Below, in pieces: positions 43,419 through 52,071 of a DNA stretch of 64,000 bases. The stretch comes from Wenxinia saemankumensis (lineage in GTDB: Bacteria; Pseudomonadota; Alphaproteobacteria; Rhodobacterales; Rhodobacteraceae), in assembly GCF_900141735.1 (NCBI RefSeq), contig NZ_FQYO01000008.1, positions 1 to 64,000 on the forward strand. The letters run 5' to 3'. The notes under the pieces were generated by a model. It did not search any database. It was given only the letters and a program-made list of their open reading frames with translations, and had not been told where the DNA came from. The position numbers and the translations under genes were made by a program. Numbering within the stretch: the stretch's first letter is position 1; each line of letters begins with the position of its first letter.

Positions 43419-45736
43419 TGGACGGCGCCGGCATCACGACCGCCGAGGATGTCGCGGTCCCGTGGACCGGGCCGGGGGCGAGGCCCCCCGGCGCGATCCG
43501 GCCGCTGCTGCTCGGCACCGATCTCGAGGACTACACCATTGCCTTCGCCAACGGCCTCGCCCGGCACGTGCCGGTGATCCTGTGCGTTCCGCGGCGCCAG
43601 TTCGAGGGGCTGGCCGACTGGTTCGGCGAGGGTGTCGATCTCCGCCTGCTGGACTGGCCCCGCCACCGCAGCGCCGCGAACCTCCGCTTCCTGATGGCGC
43701 TGCGCCGACTGATCCGGGCCGAGCGGCCAACGGTGATCCACCTGCTCAGCAACAACACGCTGTGGCTGAACCTGCTGGCGCCGGTCCTGCGGGGCACGCC
43801 GATCGTGACCACGGTGCACGACGTCACCGTACATCCGGGCGATGTCGAGACCGCGCGCCTGCCGGACTGGTCGACGCGCCTGATGGCCCGGCAGGCGTGC
43901 GACCTCGTCGTGCACGGCGCGGCCCTGCGCCATCATGCCGCCGCGCGCTTCGGCAAGCGAGAGGGGCGGGTGCACGTCCTGCCTCACCCGGCCTTGCCGC
44001 GCTATGCCGAGCTCGCGCGCCGGGCGGGGCTCCGGCGCCGGCCCGCCGGTTTCACCGTCCTCTTCTTCGGACGGATCTACGCCTACAAGGGCCTCGACCT
44101 GCTGATGCGGGCCGAGGCGCTGGCGCGCGGCGTTCCGGACCTGCGGGTCGTGATCGCCGGCCGCGGCGACGATCCCTGGCAGTTCCGCGACCTGATGGGC
44201 GATCCCGGTCGCTACGACATCCGCCGGCGCTACATCCCCGACGCCGAGGTGGCACGGCTCTTCCTCGACGCCGATGTCGTGGCGCTGCCCTATGCCGAGG
44301 CGTCGCAGAGCGGGGTGCTGCACGTTGCCGCGACCTTCGGCATCCCGGTGATCGCGACCGATGTGGGCGAGTTGGGACAGACGGTCCGGGCCGCCGGGCT
44401 CGGTTCGGTCGTGGCGCCGGGCGACGCGCCGGCCTTTGCCCGGGCCATCGCGCGCTTCGCTTCCGACCCGGACCTGCGGCGCGTTTGCGGCGGCCGGGCG
44501 CTGGCATGGGCCGAGGGCGAGACGGAACCGGCCCGGGTGGGGGCGGAGGCGCTGGAGCTGTATCGCAGCATCGCCGCGAGGGCTGGGGGCGGCATCCCCC
44601 CGGTCCGGCACTACGCCGCCGGCGGGACCGAGCATGGCGGCGGTATCGGACGCTGCGTCGGCTACGTCACGGCCGCCGCGGCGGAGGCGGGGGTCCGTCA
44701 CCTCGTGACCGACACGCGGGGCCCGCGCTGGTCGCCGCTCGCCAGCCCGCCGCGGCTCGGGCTCGCGATGGCGGCGATGGCGCGCGACCGCATTCTCGCG
44801 CCGCGCCGGATCCACCACCTTCACCTCGCCGGCCGCGGCAGCACCCGGCGCAAGCTGATGCTGGCATCGCTGGCGCGGGCGCTGGGTGTCCGCCATATCG
44901 TGCACCTGCACGACTACGACTACGCCGCCGATTTCGCCGCGCGCTCGCCGCGCGATCAGGCACGGGTGAGGGCGATGTTCGGCGGTGCCGACGCGGTGAT
45001 CGTCCTGGGGGAAGGGGACCGACGGCTTGCCGTGACAACGCTGGGCGTCGCACCCGGACGGGTCGCGGTCCTGCCGAACGCCGTGCCGGATCCTGTGCCG
45101 GATCCTGTGCCGGATCCCAGGCCGGATTCTGTGCCGGATCCCGGGCGGATGGAGGACGTGCCGGATCGCCGGCCCCGCCTCCTCTTCCTCGGCCGGCTGG
45201 GCGAGCGCAAGGGCGTGCCCGAGCTGCTCGAGGCGCTGGCCGGGCCGGACATGGCAGGGCTGGACTGGACCGCCGTCCTCGCCGGGGACGGGCCGGTCGA
45301 GGATTATCGCAGGCGCGCCCGTGCGCTGGGCCTGGGCGAACGGGTGCGGATGCCCGGCTGGCTCGACGCCGACGACACCGCCGCCCTCTGCCGGACGAGC
45401 GACATCCTCGTCCTCCCGTCCCATGCCGAGGGCCTGTCGATGGCCCTGGTCGAGGGGCTGGCGCACGGTCTCGCCGTCGTCGCGACCCGTGTCGGAGCCC
45501 ACGGGGAGGTGATCGAGGACGGCGTCACCGGCCGCGTCGTTCCGGTCGGCGACGCGCCGGCCCTCGGCGCCGCGCTCGCCGATCTGGTCCGCGACGGCGC
45601 GGCCCGCCGGGCCCTGGGGCGCAATGCCCGCGCGCTGTTCCTCGCCCGCTTCGAGATGACGCGATACATGTCCCGGCTCGCCGGGATCCATGCCGCAGCC
45701 AGCCAACCCGCTCCTCGCCCCGGAACTCCAGAATGA
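43415..45736 (+). CDS. Tandem two-domain glycosyltransferase (GT4-GT4 fusion)
   Basis: A 773-residue protein with two complete GT-B transferases in one chain. The first (about 25-395) has VTTVHDVTVHPGD, VLFFGRIYAYKGLDLL and ALPYAEASQSGVLHVAATFGIPVIATDVGE. The second (about 400-765) has TEHGGGIGRCVGYV, HIVHLHDYDY, LLFLGRLGERKGVPELLEAL and LPSHAEGLSMALVEGLAHGLAVVATRVG. A proline-rich VPDP repeat (557-576) interrupts the second domain's hinge. It would add two sugars in succession, or the same sugar twice. It overlaps both neighbours by four bases. Confidence 0.88.
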   Translation: MMDGAGITTAEDVAVPWTGPGARPPGAIRPLLLGTDLEDYTIAFANGLARHVPVILCVPRRQFEGLADWFGEGVDLRLLDWPRHRSAANLRFLMALRRLIRAERPTVIHLLSNNTLWLNLLAPVLRGTPIVTTVHDVTVHPGDVETARLPDWSTRLMARQACDLVVHGAALRHHAAARFGKREGRVHVLPHPALPRYAELARRAGLRRRPAGFTVLFFGRIYAYKGLDLLMRAEALARGVPDLRVVIAGRGDDPWQFRDLMGDPGRYDIRRRYIPDAEVARLFLDADVVALPYAEASQSGVLHVAATFGIPVIATDVGELGQTVRAAGLGSVVAPGDAPAFARAIARFASDPDLRRVCGGRALAWAEGETEPARVGAEALELYRSIAARAGGGIPPVRHYAAGGTEHGGGIGRCVGYVTAAAAEAGVRHLVTDTRGPRWSPLASPPRLGLAMAAMARDRILAPRRIHHLHLAGRGSTRRKLMLASLARALGVRHIVHLHDYDYAADFAARSPRDQARVRAMFGGADAVIVLGEGDRRLAVTTLGVAPGRVAVLPNAVPDPVPDPVPDPRPDSVPDPGRMEDVPDRRPRLLFLGRLGERKGVPELLEALAGPDMAGLDWTAVLAGDGPVEDYRRRARALGLGERVRMPGWLDADDTAALCRTSDILVLPSHAEGLSMALVEGLAHGLAVVATRVGAHGEVIEDGVTGRVVPVGDAPALGAALADLVRDGAARRALGRNARALFLARFEMTRYMSRLAGIHAAASQPAPRPGTPE
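45083..45142 (+). repeat. In-frame 12-bp tandem repeat encoding VPDP
   Basis: Five 12-base units in a row (two identical GTGCCGGATCCT, then GTGCCGGATCCC, AGGCCGGATTCT, GTGCCGGATCCC). They encode VPDP three times, RPDS and VPDP. The near identity at DNA level suggests recent slippage expansion. It lies in the hinge of the second glycosyltransferase domain, where length changes are likely tolerated. Confidence 0.9.
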
Positions 45737-47907
45737 CACAGGTCGACCGCATCCCCCGTCCCCTCGCCATCGCTCCGCCGCCGCCGGCCGGCGGCGGAGA
45801 CGACGACTGGCTCGACCTGCAGGCGCTGTTCCGGGTCGTGCGCCGTCGCTTCTGGCTGATCTTCGTCGTCGCCTCCGCGGTGATGCTGGCGGCGGTGCCG
45901 CCCATCCTCGGCATGAAGAAGGACTATGCCGCCGTCGCGCGGATCCTGATCCACGAGCCGCTGCCGGCCGCCTTCGCGTCGTCGGCGCTCACGGCGGACG
46001 AGGTCCTCAACCTGACGACCGAGGGAGAGCGTCTGCTGTCGCGGACGATCTCCCTCGGCGTGGTCTCGGAGCTGGATCTCGCATCGCGGCCGGAATTCAA
46101 CCCGGCCCTGACCGAGCCTTCCCTCGTCGAAAGGGTGCGGGACTCGTTGCGCGGTCTGTTGTCGGCGGGGACGGTCGCACCGCCGCAGGGCGATCCGATC
46201 GATCTGGTTCTGCAATCCTACCTCGGTCATCTGAGGATCGCCCGCGCCCCGGGATCGGATGTCGTGAGCATCGGTTTCGTTTCCCGCGACCCCGAGCTCG
46301 CAGCCGACGTGCCCAACACGCTGATCCGCGTCTACCTCGACGAGCGCGAGCGTCAGATGGCGGCCCGGATGATGCAGGCCGAAGCCTGGCTGCAGGGCCG
46401 GATCGACGATCAGGAGGACCGGCTCGAGGCGGCCGAGGCGGAGCTCGACCAGGCGCGCATCGAGACCGGCGACCTGCTGGTCGATGCCGAGGACGCAGCC
46501 GCCCTCCGCGCCGACCTCGCCGCGCGGCGCGCCGAGATCGAGCGCCGTCTGACGGAGCTGACGACGCGCCTCGCCGAGCTGGCGCAGGCCAGCGGACTGA
46601 CGGCGCGCATGATCGCCGCCGATGTCGATCCGCAGCTCGGCCGCGACCTAGCCGCGGAGCGGGCCGGTCTGGCGCGCCTGCAGCAGCGCTACGGCGCGGC
46701 CCATGCCGAGATCGTCGCCGCGGAGGCACGGATCGCCACGCTCGAATCCTCGGCGGAGGCCGAGACCGAGCGGCAGCGTCTGCGCATGGAATCGGACCTT
46801 GCGGCGCTCGACCGGCAGGAGGCCGTCATCCTGGGCGATTTCGAGGCCGCCCGCGACGCGATGGCCCGCGCCCGGCAGATCGACATGGGGCTCGTGCAAC
46901 TGCAGGAAGCCGTCGATGGCGAGAAGGGCGCGCTCGACCGTCTGGGCGAACAGCTGCGCGCGGTCCGTGCCGAGGCCGAGCTGCCCCCGGCCGAGATCGA
47001 GGTGCTGTCGCCGGCCTCGGTTCCGATGAACGCCGAGGGACGCGGCCGGAGCTACTACATGGCGGTCGCCGCAATCGCGGCGGCGCTGCTGGCGCTGACG
47101 GTGGCGTTCGGGGTCGAGATGGTCGACACGACGATCCGCAGCCAGCAGCAGCTCTCCCGCATCCCGGGCGCACTCCCCGCGGGGCTGGTTCCGGAGCTGC
47201 CGCGCGGCATCCTCCGGCGCCGTCGCAGGAACCGCCTGGCCCGGCTCTACCGCGACAGGATCGAGGCGGTCCTCCTCGCGCTGGAACAGCGGGTCAACCA
47301 GACCGTGCCGCAAAGCCTGATGGTCACGTCGGCATTGCCGCGCGAAGGCAAGTCGACGCTCGCCGGTTCCCTCGCCGACGAGCTGGCGGCCTCGGGACGC
47401 GCGGTTCTCCTGGTGGACGCGGACCTGTCCGGCGGCCGGCTGCACGAGCGGTTCGCGGCGCCCGCCTCCCTGGGACTGGCGGACTACCTCGCCGGCACCG
47501 CGAAACTCGATCAGGTCATCCGTCACGACAGGGCATCCGGCGTGTCCTTCATCCCGCGCGGGACGATCACCGGGCGACGGCTCTTCGACCGGGAGCTTGC
47601 CCGGTCGCTCGTCGCTTCGGCCGCCGCGCGCGGGCAGGTCGTCATCTTCGATGCCACGCCCGTCCTCGTCGCCAACGAGTCGCTGATGCTGGCCGGGCTC
47701 GTCTCGCGGACGCTGCTCGTCGTGCGGTGGGGCCGCACCCAGCGGGCGGCGGTCGAGGCAGCGGCGGAGCGGCTGTCGCCGCGGGGCGGGCAGGAGGTGG
47801 ACGTCGTGATCGCCCGGGTCGATCTGCGCCGGCACGCGCTCTACGGCTACCGGGACGCGGGGATGCTCGCCCGGTCGCTGCGCCGCTACCATGGGCGCCG
47901 CGTCTAG
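45733..47907 (+). CDS. ExoP/Wzc-like polysaccharide copolymerase with ATPase domain
   Basis: A 724-residue protein. A first transmembrane helix (FWLIFVVASAVMLAAVPPILG, near 40) and a second (YYMAVAAIAAALLALTVAFG, near 440) flank a long periplasmic coiled coil. The cytoplasmic BY-kinase-like domain has Walker A ALPREGKST with Lys540, Walker A' LLVDADLSGGRLHERF, and VVIFDATPVL. The extreme C-terminus has only three scattered Tyr instead of a Tyr cluster. It controls chain length and export together with the ExoF-like protein. No Wzb phosphatase is in the window. It ends overlapping the LuxR gene tail to tail. Confidence 0.9.
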   Translation: MTQVDRIPRPLAIAPPPPAGGGDDDWLDLQALFRVVRRRFWLIFVVASAVMLAAVPPILGMKKDYAAVARILIHEPLPAAFASSALTADEVLNLTTEGERLLSRTISLGVVSELDLASRPEFNPALTEPSLVERVRDSLRGLLSAGTVAPPQGDPIDLVLQSYLGHLRIARAPGSDVVSIGFVSRDPELAADVPNTLIRVYLDERERQMAARMMQAEAWLQGRIDDQEDRLEAAEAELDQARIETGDLLVDAEDAAALRADLAARRAEIERRLTELTTRLAELAQASGLTARMIAADVDPQLGRDLAAERAGLARLQQRYGAAHAEIVAAEARIATLESSAEAETERQRLRMESDLAALDRQEAVILGDFEAARDAMARARQIDMGLVQLQEAVDGEKGALDRLGEQLRAVRAEAELPPAEIEVLSPASVPMNAEGRGRSYYMAVAAIAAALLALTVAFGVEMVDTTIRSQQQLSRIPGALPAGLVPELPRGILRRRRRNRLARLYRDRIEAVLLALEQRVNQTVPQSLMVTSALPREGKSTLAGSLADELAASGRAVLLVDADLSGGRLHERFAAPASLGLADYLAGTAKLDQVIRHDRASGVSFIPRGTITGRRLFDRELARSLVASAAARGQVVIFDATPVLVANESLMLAGLVSRTLLVVRWGRTQRAAVEAAAERLSPRGGQEVDVVIARVDLRRHALYGYRDAGMLARSLRRYHGRRV

Positions 47908-48638
47908 AGGTCGGCGTTCGGAAGGATCGCGTTCAGCTTGAAGGCCGCCTCGGTCCGGTTCGTCGCCTTCACCTTGCGCATGATGTTGCGGATGTGGACC
48001 TTAACCGTGCTCTCGCACATGTTGAGCTCGTAGGCGATCGTCTTGTTGGCCTTGCCCCGGCGCAGGGCATCGGCCACGGCGGCCTGACGGCTTGTCAGGC
48101 ATTCCGCGTCCGATTGCGGCGCCGCTTCGGCGGCGATCGAGCTGCGCAGCCGGGCCAGGCTCTCGTGGCGCAGGAACACCCCGCCCGAAGCGGCGAGCTT
48201 GGCCGCCTCGACAATGCCGTCGATGCCGAGACTGGTCGGAATGTAGCCCGCGGCGCCGGCATCCATGGCGGCGATCATCTGATGCACGTCGTCGTACGGG
48301 GCCAGCACCACGACAGGCGACCTTCCACGCAGCTGGATCAGCGCCTGGAATTCGCTGTTTACGTCCGGGTCGGAAAGCCTTCGACTACCGACATGGAATA
48401 GGACGGCCCACGGAGGATTGTCCTCGCTGGCCTTTCCGTATTCCGCGACAGAAGAATACCCGAGGGTCACGAAACGGGGATGGAGCAATTCTATGCTTCT
48501 GACGAAACATTCCCGTTCCAGGCGCCGGGGGTCGATAAGCGCCACGTAGTCCCTGTCCCCTGTAGGCGGATTTCCCCAATTGCAGAATTCAGCATCGGCG
48601 GGAATATCGAGTCCGTCGACGTCCTCATGTCGTCCCAT
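47904..48638 (-). CDS. LuxR-family regulator with degenerate receiver domain
   Basis: A 244-residue protein. The N-terminal half has a receiver-like order of strands (DYVALIDPRRLER, VVVLAPYDDVHQMIAAMDAGAAGYIP) but lacks the phospho-acceptor Asp: the expected strand 3 reads WAVLFHVGS. The C-terminal LuxR helix-turn-helix is LTSRQAAVADALRRGKANKTIAYEL followed by STVKVHIRNIMRKVKA. The ATG at 48638 is preferred over a longer GTG. Situated inside the polysaccharide locus and alone, it is probably the local regulator, likely responding to protein or ligand instead of phosphorylation. Confidence 0.87.
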   Translation of the reverse strand: MGRHEDVDGLDIPADAEFCNWGNPPTGDRDYVALIDPRRLERECFVRSIELLHPRFVTLGYSSVAEYGKASEDNPPWAVLFHVGSRRLSDPDVNSEFQALIQLRGRSPVVVLAPYDDVHQMIAAMDAGAAGYIPTSLGIDGIVEAAKLAASGGVFLRHESLARLRSSIAAEAAPQSDAECLTSRQAAVADALRRGKANKTIAYELNMCESTVKVHIRNIMRKVKATNRTEAAFKLNAILPNADL

Positions 48639-48859
48639 CGTAACCACCCCGGCCCGGTTGGGCTTCCTGCGTAGCCGGACCACGAAGGTCCGTCACGCAC
48701 ACCCTCTCCACACAATTGTTAATGATACTCCTTCGATGCGCCGTCCGATATAAGGCAGACTACGTATATGAAAATGGACTATTCTTCTTTCGGTTGCTCC
48801 AATTGACAACCTCAAGTTGAATTGACGCGCAAGCTCGATTCCACCGGCAAGGGCGCCGG
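48639..48859 (-). promoter_or_regulatory. AT-rich promoter region of the LuxR gene with an inverted repeat
   Basis: This stretch, especially 48711-48830, is clearly AT-richer than the rest of the window. An imperfect inverted repeat AATTGACAAC-CTCAA-GTTGAATT (48801-48823) is a candidate operator. CAATTG also occurs near 48715. A TTATAT -10-like hexamer occurs on the minus strand near 48748-48754. It lies upstream of the LuxR gene and downstream of the unknown gene. Confidence 0.55.
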
Positions 48860-49903
48860 TCAGGCGATTGCGGGCGATCTGGGAGGTGCGCAGAGGAGCT
48901 CGGCGATTCCGTCCGCGGGCAGGGCGGCGCCGCAGCGTACGAGCTCGGCGGCGCGGAGTCCACCGGCCTGGAGCCGCACCATCGGCTCGTGACCGAGATC
49001 GCTCAGCAGCACGGCCATGTGCCCCGGTGCCGGCGCCGCCGGCGGCCAGACCGGCCCGGGCCAGGCGCGGCGGGCCGCCTCCCTGTCGATATCGCCCCAG
49101 AACTGCGCGAGCAGCGCCCCGGGGGCGGGGGCGGCCAGCCGCCGCAGCGCCGTCTCGTCCAGCGGGGGGCTTCGCGCCGGGTCGAGCGCGACCACCACGG
49201 CGTCGGGCGCCTCGGCATCCGGGGGACCGGCGACCCGGTCGATGCGATCGACCGTGCGGGGGCGCGCCCCGGCCTCGATCAGGCCGCGCTCGAGGAACGG
49301 CCGGAACGGATTGTCGCAGACGAGCGCGACCCGCGCGCCGGACAGCGCGAGGCCGGCATCCCTCAGCATCGCCGCCAGGAGGGGGCCGAGGAACGGGAAG
49401 ACCCCGACATCGGGGTGCCGCTCGTTCACCGCGGCGACCGGAATCGCCCGGGCGCGGCATGCTTCGAGATCGAGATCGGTGGCCCGGAACTCCCAGGCCT
49501 CGAACATGAGGGCGATCACCGCGCGCGCCGGCAGGAGCGAGATCGTCGCGGCGGTGATCGGGCGCAGATGGCCCGAATTCGTCAGAATGTCGCAGGCGGC
49601 CAGGGTCTCCGGCGCGATCCGGCGGCCGATCGTGATGCGGTCGGCCACCCCCGCGGCCCGCGCCAGGTCCAGCGTCGCCCGAGCGGCGTCCTCGAACGTG
49701 CCATGCCGGGTCGCGCGCGCCGTCGCGTCGACCCGCGCCCCCGCCAGGGCCGCCAGGACCGCGGTGCAGGCGTAGGACCCGGTGGCGGCCTCGGTCACGA
49801 CGTTCAGGCCGCGCAGATCTAGGCGCAGCGCGTCGATGCGGCGCCCCATGCTCTCGATCATGTCCCTGGGGTCCGGGGTAGGGCGGATGGCTGGGCGTGT
49901 CAT
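48860..49903 (-). CDS. Unrecognised 347-residue protein in the exopolysaccharide locus
   Basis: I do not recognise this family with confidence. The protein is soluble and seems to have two Rossmann-like halves: residues 35-100 (LNVVTEAATGSYACTAVLAAL, GARVDATARATRHG) and residues 190-260 (GARVALVCDNPFRPFLERGLIEAG). A central segment, CDILTNSGHLRPITAATISLLP, resembles the NAD-domain region of dehydrogenases. It overlaps the DegT aminotransferase stop by four bases (ATGA), so it is made with it. It may be a dehydrogenase-like or transferase protein acting on an amino-sugar, or a structural partner. Confidence 0.7.
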   Translation of the reverse strand: MTRPAIRPTPDPRDMIESMGRRIDALRLDLRGLNVVTEAATGSYACTAVLAALAGARVDATARATRHGTFEDAARATLDLARAAGVADRITIGRRIAPETLAACDILTNSGHLRPITAATISLLPARAVIALMFEAWEFRATDLDLEACRARAIPVAAVNERHPDVGVFPFLGPLLAAMLRDAGLALSGARVALVCDNPFRPFLERGLIEAGARPRTVDRIDRVAGPPDAEAPDAVVVALDPARSPPLDETALRRLAAPAPGALLAQFWGDIDREAARRAWPGPVWPPAAPAPGHMAVLLSDLGHEPMVRLQAGGLRAAELVRCGAALPADGIAELLCAPPRSPAIA

Positions 49904-51072
49904 GTGCCGACCGAATCCGTCCCGCGCGTCGCCGCGGAGGTGATCGCCGCCTGCAGCCGGCTGACGACGAATTGCTGATCCTCCGCCGTCATCTGCGGAT
50001 AGAGCGGCAGCAGGATCGATCTCCGCTGGGCCTCTTCCGACAGGGGGAGCGGATGGCGCAAGGCCGAGGCCGCGTAGCACGGCTCGAGATGCGCGCACAT
50101 GATGCCGCGCCGCGTCGCGATGCCGTCGTCGAGCATGGTCTGCATCACGGCCCTCTGGTCGACATACGGGGGCAGGCGCACGGGATAGCTCTGCCAGTTG
50201 CTGCGCGCCCAGCCGGGCTCGGTCGGGGCCTCCAGATCGGGTATCGAATTCAGGAGCACTTCGTAGCGCAGGGAGAGGCTTCGCCGCCGGGCGACGATCT
50301 CGGGCAGCCGCCTCAGCTGTTCCCGGCCGATGGCGGCCTGGATGTCGGTCATCCGGTAATTGTAGCCGGAGATCGGATATTCCTCGAACACGACCGTCGC
50401 GCTCTTGTGCCTGACGGCGTCGGGCACCGACATGCCGTGCTGGCGGGCGAGCCGGAAGAAGGCGTCGAAGTCGGGGTTCGCCGTCGTCAGCATGCCGCCC
50501 TCGCCGGTGGTCAGCACCTTGCGGGGATGGAACGAGAAGCACACGACCGCGCCTTGGGGACGACCGATCCGGGACCATTGGCCGTCGAGCAGGATCGTCG
50601 AGCCGATCGCGCAGGCCGCGTCCTCGACCACCGGCACGCCGGCGGCCATGGCGACATCGATGATCGCGCTCAGGTCGCACGGCATGCCCATCTGGTGCAC
50701 GCACAGGATCGCCTGCGTCCGGTCGGTCAGGGCGGCGGCGATGCGCGACGGGTCGATGTTGTAGCCGCCCGGTTCGATGTCGACGAAGACCGGCTCGGCG
50801 CCGACCTGCCGGACGACGTTCGGCCCGGCGATGAAGGAATGGCTGACGGTAATCACCTCGCCTCCCGGTTTCACCCCGACGGCGAGCAACGCGAGGTGGA
50901 GCGCGGTCGTGCAATTGGAGACGGCGCAGGCATGGGGGGCGCCGACCTCGGCCGCGAACTCCGTCTCGAAGGCGGCGACCTGCGGCCCCTGCGAGAGCCA
51001 GCCGGACAGGACGACGGCGTGCGCGGCGTCGGCTTCTTCCCGCGCCACGAAGGGAAGGGTGATCGGGATCAA
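49900..51072 (-). CDS. DegT/DnrJ/EryC1/StrS aminotransferase
   Basis: A 390-residue PLP-dependent sugar aminotransferase. Family landmarks are VSNCTTALHLALLA, VFVDIEPGGYNIDP, HQMGMPCDL, VEDAACAIGS and the PLP lysine in SFHPRKVLTTGEGG. The start is a TTG at 51072 overlapping the upstream stop (TTGA), with GAAGGAG at a good distance; no ATG fits. It aminates a keto-sugar nucleotide. It is one of two DegT enzymes in this operon, suggesting two different amino groups or sugars. Confidence 0.91.
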   Translation of the reverse strand: MIPITLPFVAREEADAAHAVVLSGWLSQGPQVAAFETEFAAEVGAPHACAVSNCTTALHLALLAVGVKPGGEVITVSHSFIAGPNVVRQVGAEPVFVDIEPGGYNIDPSRIAAALTDRTQAILCVHQMGMPCDLSAIIDVAMAAGVPVVEDAACAIGSTILLDGQWSRIGRPQGAVVCFSFHPRKVLTTGEGGMLTTANPDFDAFFRLARQHGMSVPDAVRHKSATVVFEEYPISGYNYRMTDIQAAIGREQLRRLPEIVARRRSLSLRYEVLLNSIPDLEAPTEPGWARSNWQSYPVRLPPYVDQRAVMQTMLDDGIATRRGIMCAHLEPCYAASALRHPLPLSEEAQRRSILLPLYPQMTAEDQQFVVSRLQAAITSAATRGTDSVGT

Positions 51073-52061
51073 AGTGCGCTCTCCTTCAGGTCGGCTCCGG
51101 CCCGCTGGCCGCGCCACCACCCCACGAGGTCGCGGATGCCCTCGTCCAGAGGAACGCGCGCCTCGTATCCGAGGAGATCGCGCGCCAGCTCGGCCGATCC
51201 CAGCCGCCGCGGCACGGGGTTCACGGCCCGCGCGGGGTGATGCACCGGCGACAGCCCGTCCCGGCCCATCGCCCGGGCCAGCGTCGCGGCGAGATCCAGC
51301 AAGGAGGTCTCGGTTTCGCTGGCGACGTTCAGCACCACGTCGCTCGCCTCCGAGACGGCGGCCAGCACGTTGGCGCGGGCGACGTCGGTGACGTGGATCA
51401 TGTCCATGGTCTGCAGCCCGTCGCCGAAGACGATCGGCGGCTCCCCCGCCTCCAGCCGCTCCATCCAGCGGACCATCACCTCGGTGTAGCGTCCGTGGAC
51501 GTCCATCCGTGGCCCGTAGACATTGAAGTAGCGCAGCGCGACGTAGTCGAGGCCGTGCATGTCGTTGAACGATCGCAGCAGCCCCTCGCCGAACGACTTG
51601 GCCGCTCCGTAGAGGGTGCGGTTGGCATAGGGGGCGACCGCCTCGGTGGTCGGGAAGGCGTCGGCCATGCCGTAGACCGAGGCCGACGAGGCGAACACGA
51701 TCTTGCCGGTGCGGTGCTCGACGCAGAGCCGGAACAGGTCGAAGGTCGCGTCGACCATCACCTGCATCGCCTCGACCGGCTCGGCGGCGCAATGGGTGAT
51801 CCGCAGTGCCGCCTGATGAAAGACGGTGTCGCTGCCGGGCACGAGCCGGCGCATCAGCTCCGTGTCGCGGATGTCCCCGTGGACGAGATCGACGCGCCCG
51901 CTCTGCAGCGCGCCGGCGAGGTTGGCGACGCTCCCGCGCACCATGTTGTCGACGACCACGACCCGCTCGCAGCCCGCCTCGAGCAGCGCGTCGACGATGT
52001 GCGAGCCGACGAAGCCCGCACCGCCCGTCACCAGGCATCGTTGTCCGTTCAGATCGTGCAT
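51069..52061 (-). CDS. NAD-dependent epimerase/dehydratase (extended SDR)
   Basis: A 330-residue extended SDR with GGAGFVGSHIV, FHQAALRITHCAAEP, the catalytic SSASVYG and YGAAK motifs and YFNVYGPRMDVHG. It resembles UDP-glucose 4-epimerase or WbpP-like enzymes. A GAAGGAG ribosome-binding site precedes the ATG at 52061. Together with the downstream DegT enzyme it could make an amino-sugar nucleotide. Confidence 0.9.
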   Translation of the reverse strand: MHDLNGQRCLVTGGAGFVGSHIVDALLEAGCERVVVVDNMVRGSVANLAGALQSGRVDLVHGDIRDTELMRRLVPGSDTVFHQAALRITHCAAEPVEAMQVMVDATFDLFRLCVEHRTGKIVFASSASVYGMADAFPTTEAVAPYANRTLYGAAKSFGEGLLRSFNDMHGLDYVALRYFNVYGPRMDVHGRYTEVMVRWMERLEAGEPPIVFGDGLQTMDMIHVTDVARANVLAAVSEASDVVLNVASETETSLLDLAATLARAMGRDGLSPVHHPARAVNPVPRRLGSAELARDLLGYEARVPLDEGIRDLVGWWRGQRAGADLKESAL

Positions 52062-52071
52062 GACCGCTCCT

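Noticed and set aside
45083-45142. Tandem repeat considered as a CRISPR array
   Set aside because: Units are 12 bases, contiguous, in frame and without spacers; it is a coding slippage repeat.
43127-45739. An 870-codon minus-strand frame
   Set aside because: It is antisense to the tandem glycosyltransferase, with no recognisable domains and biased His/Arg/Gln content typical of shadow frames.
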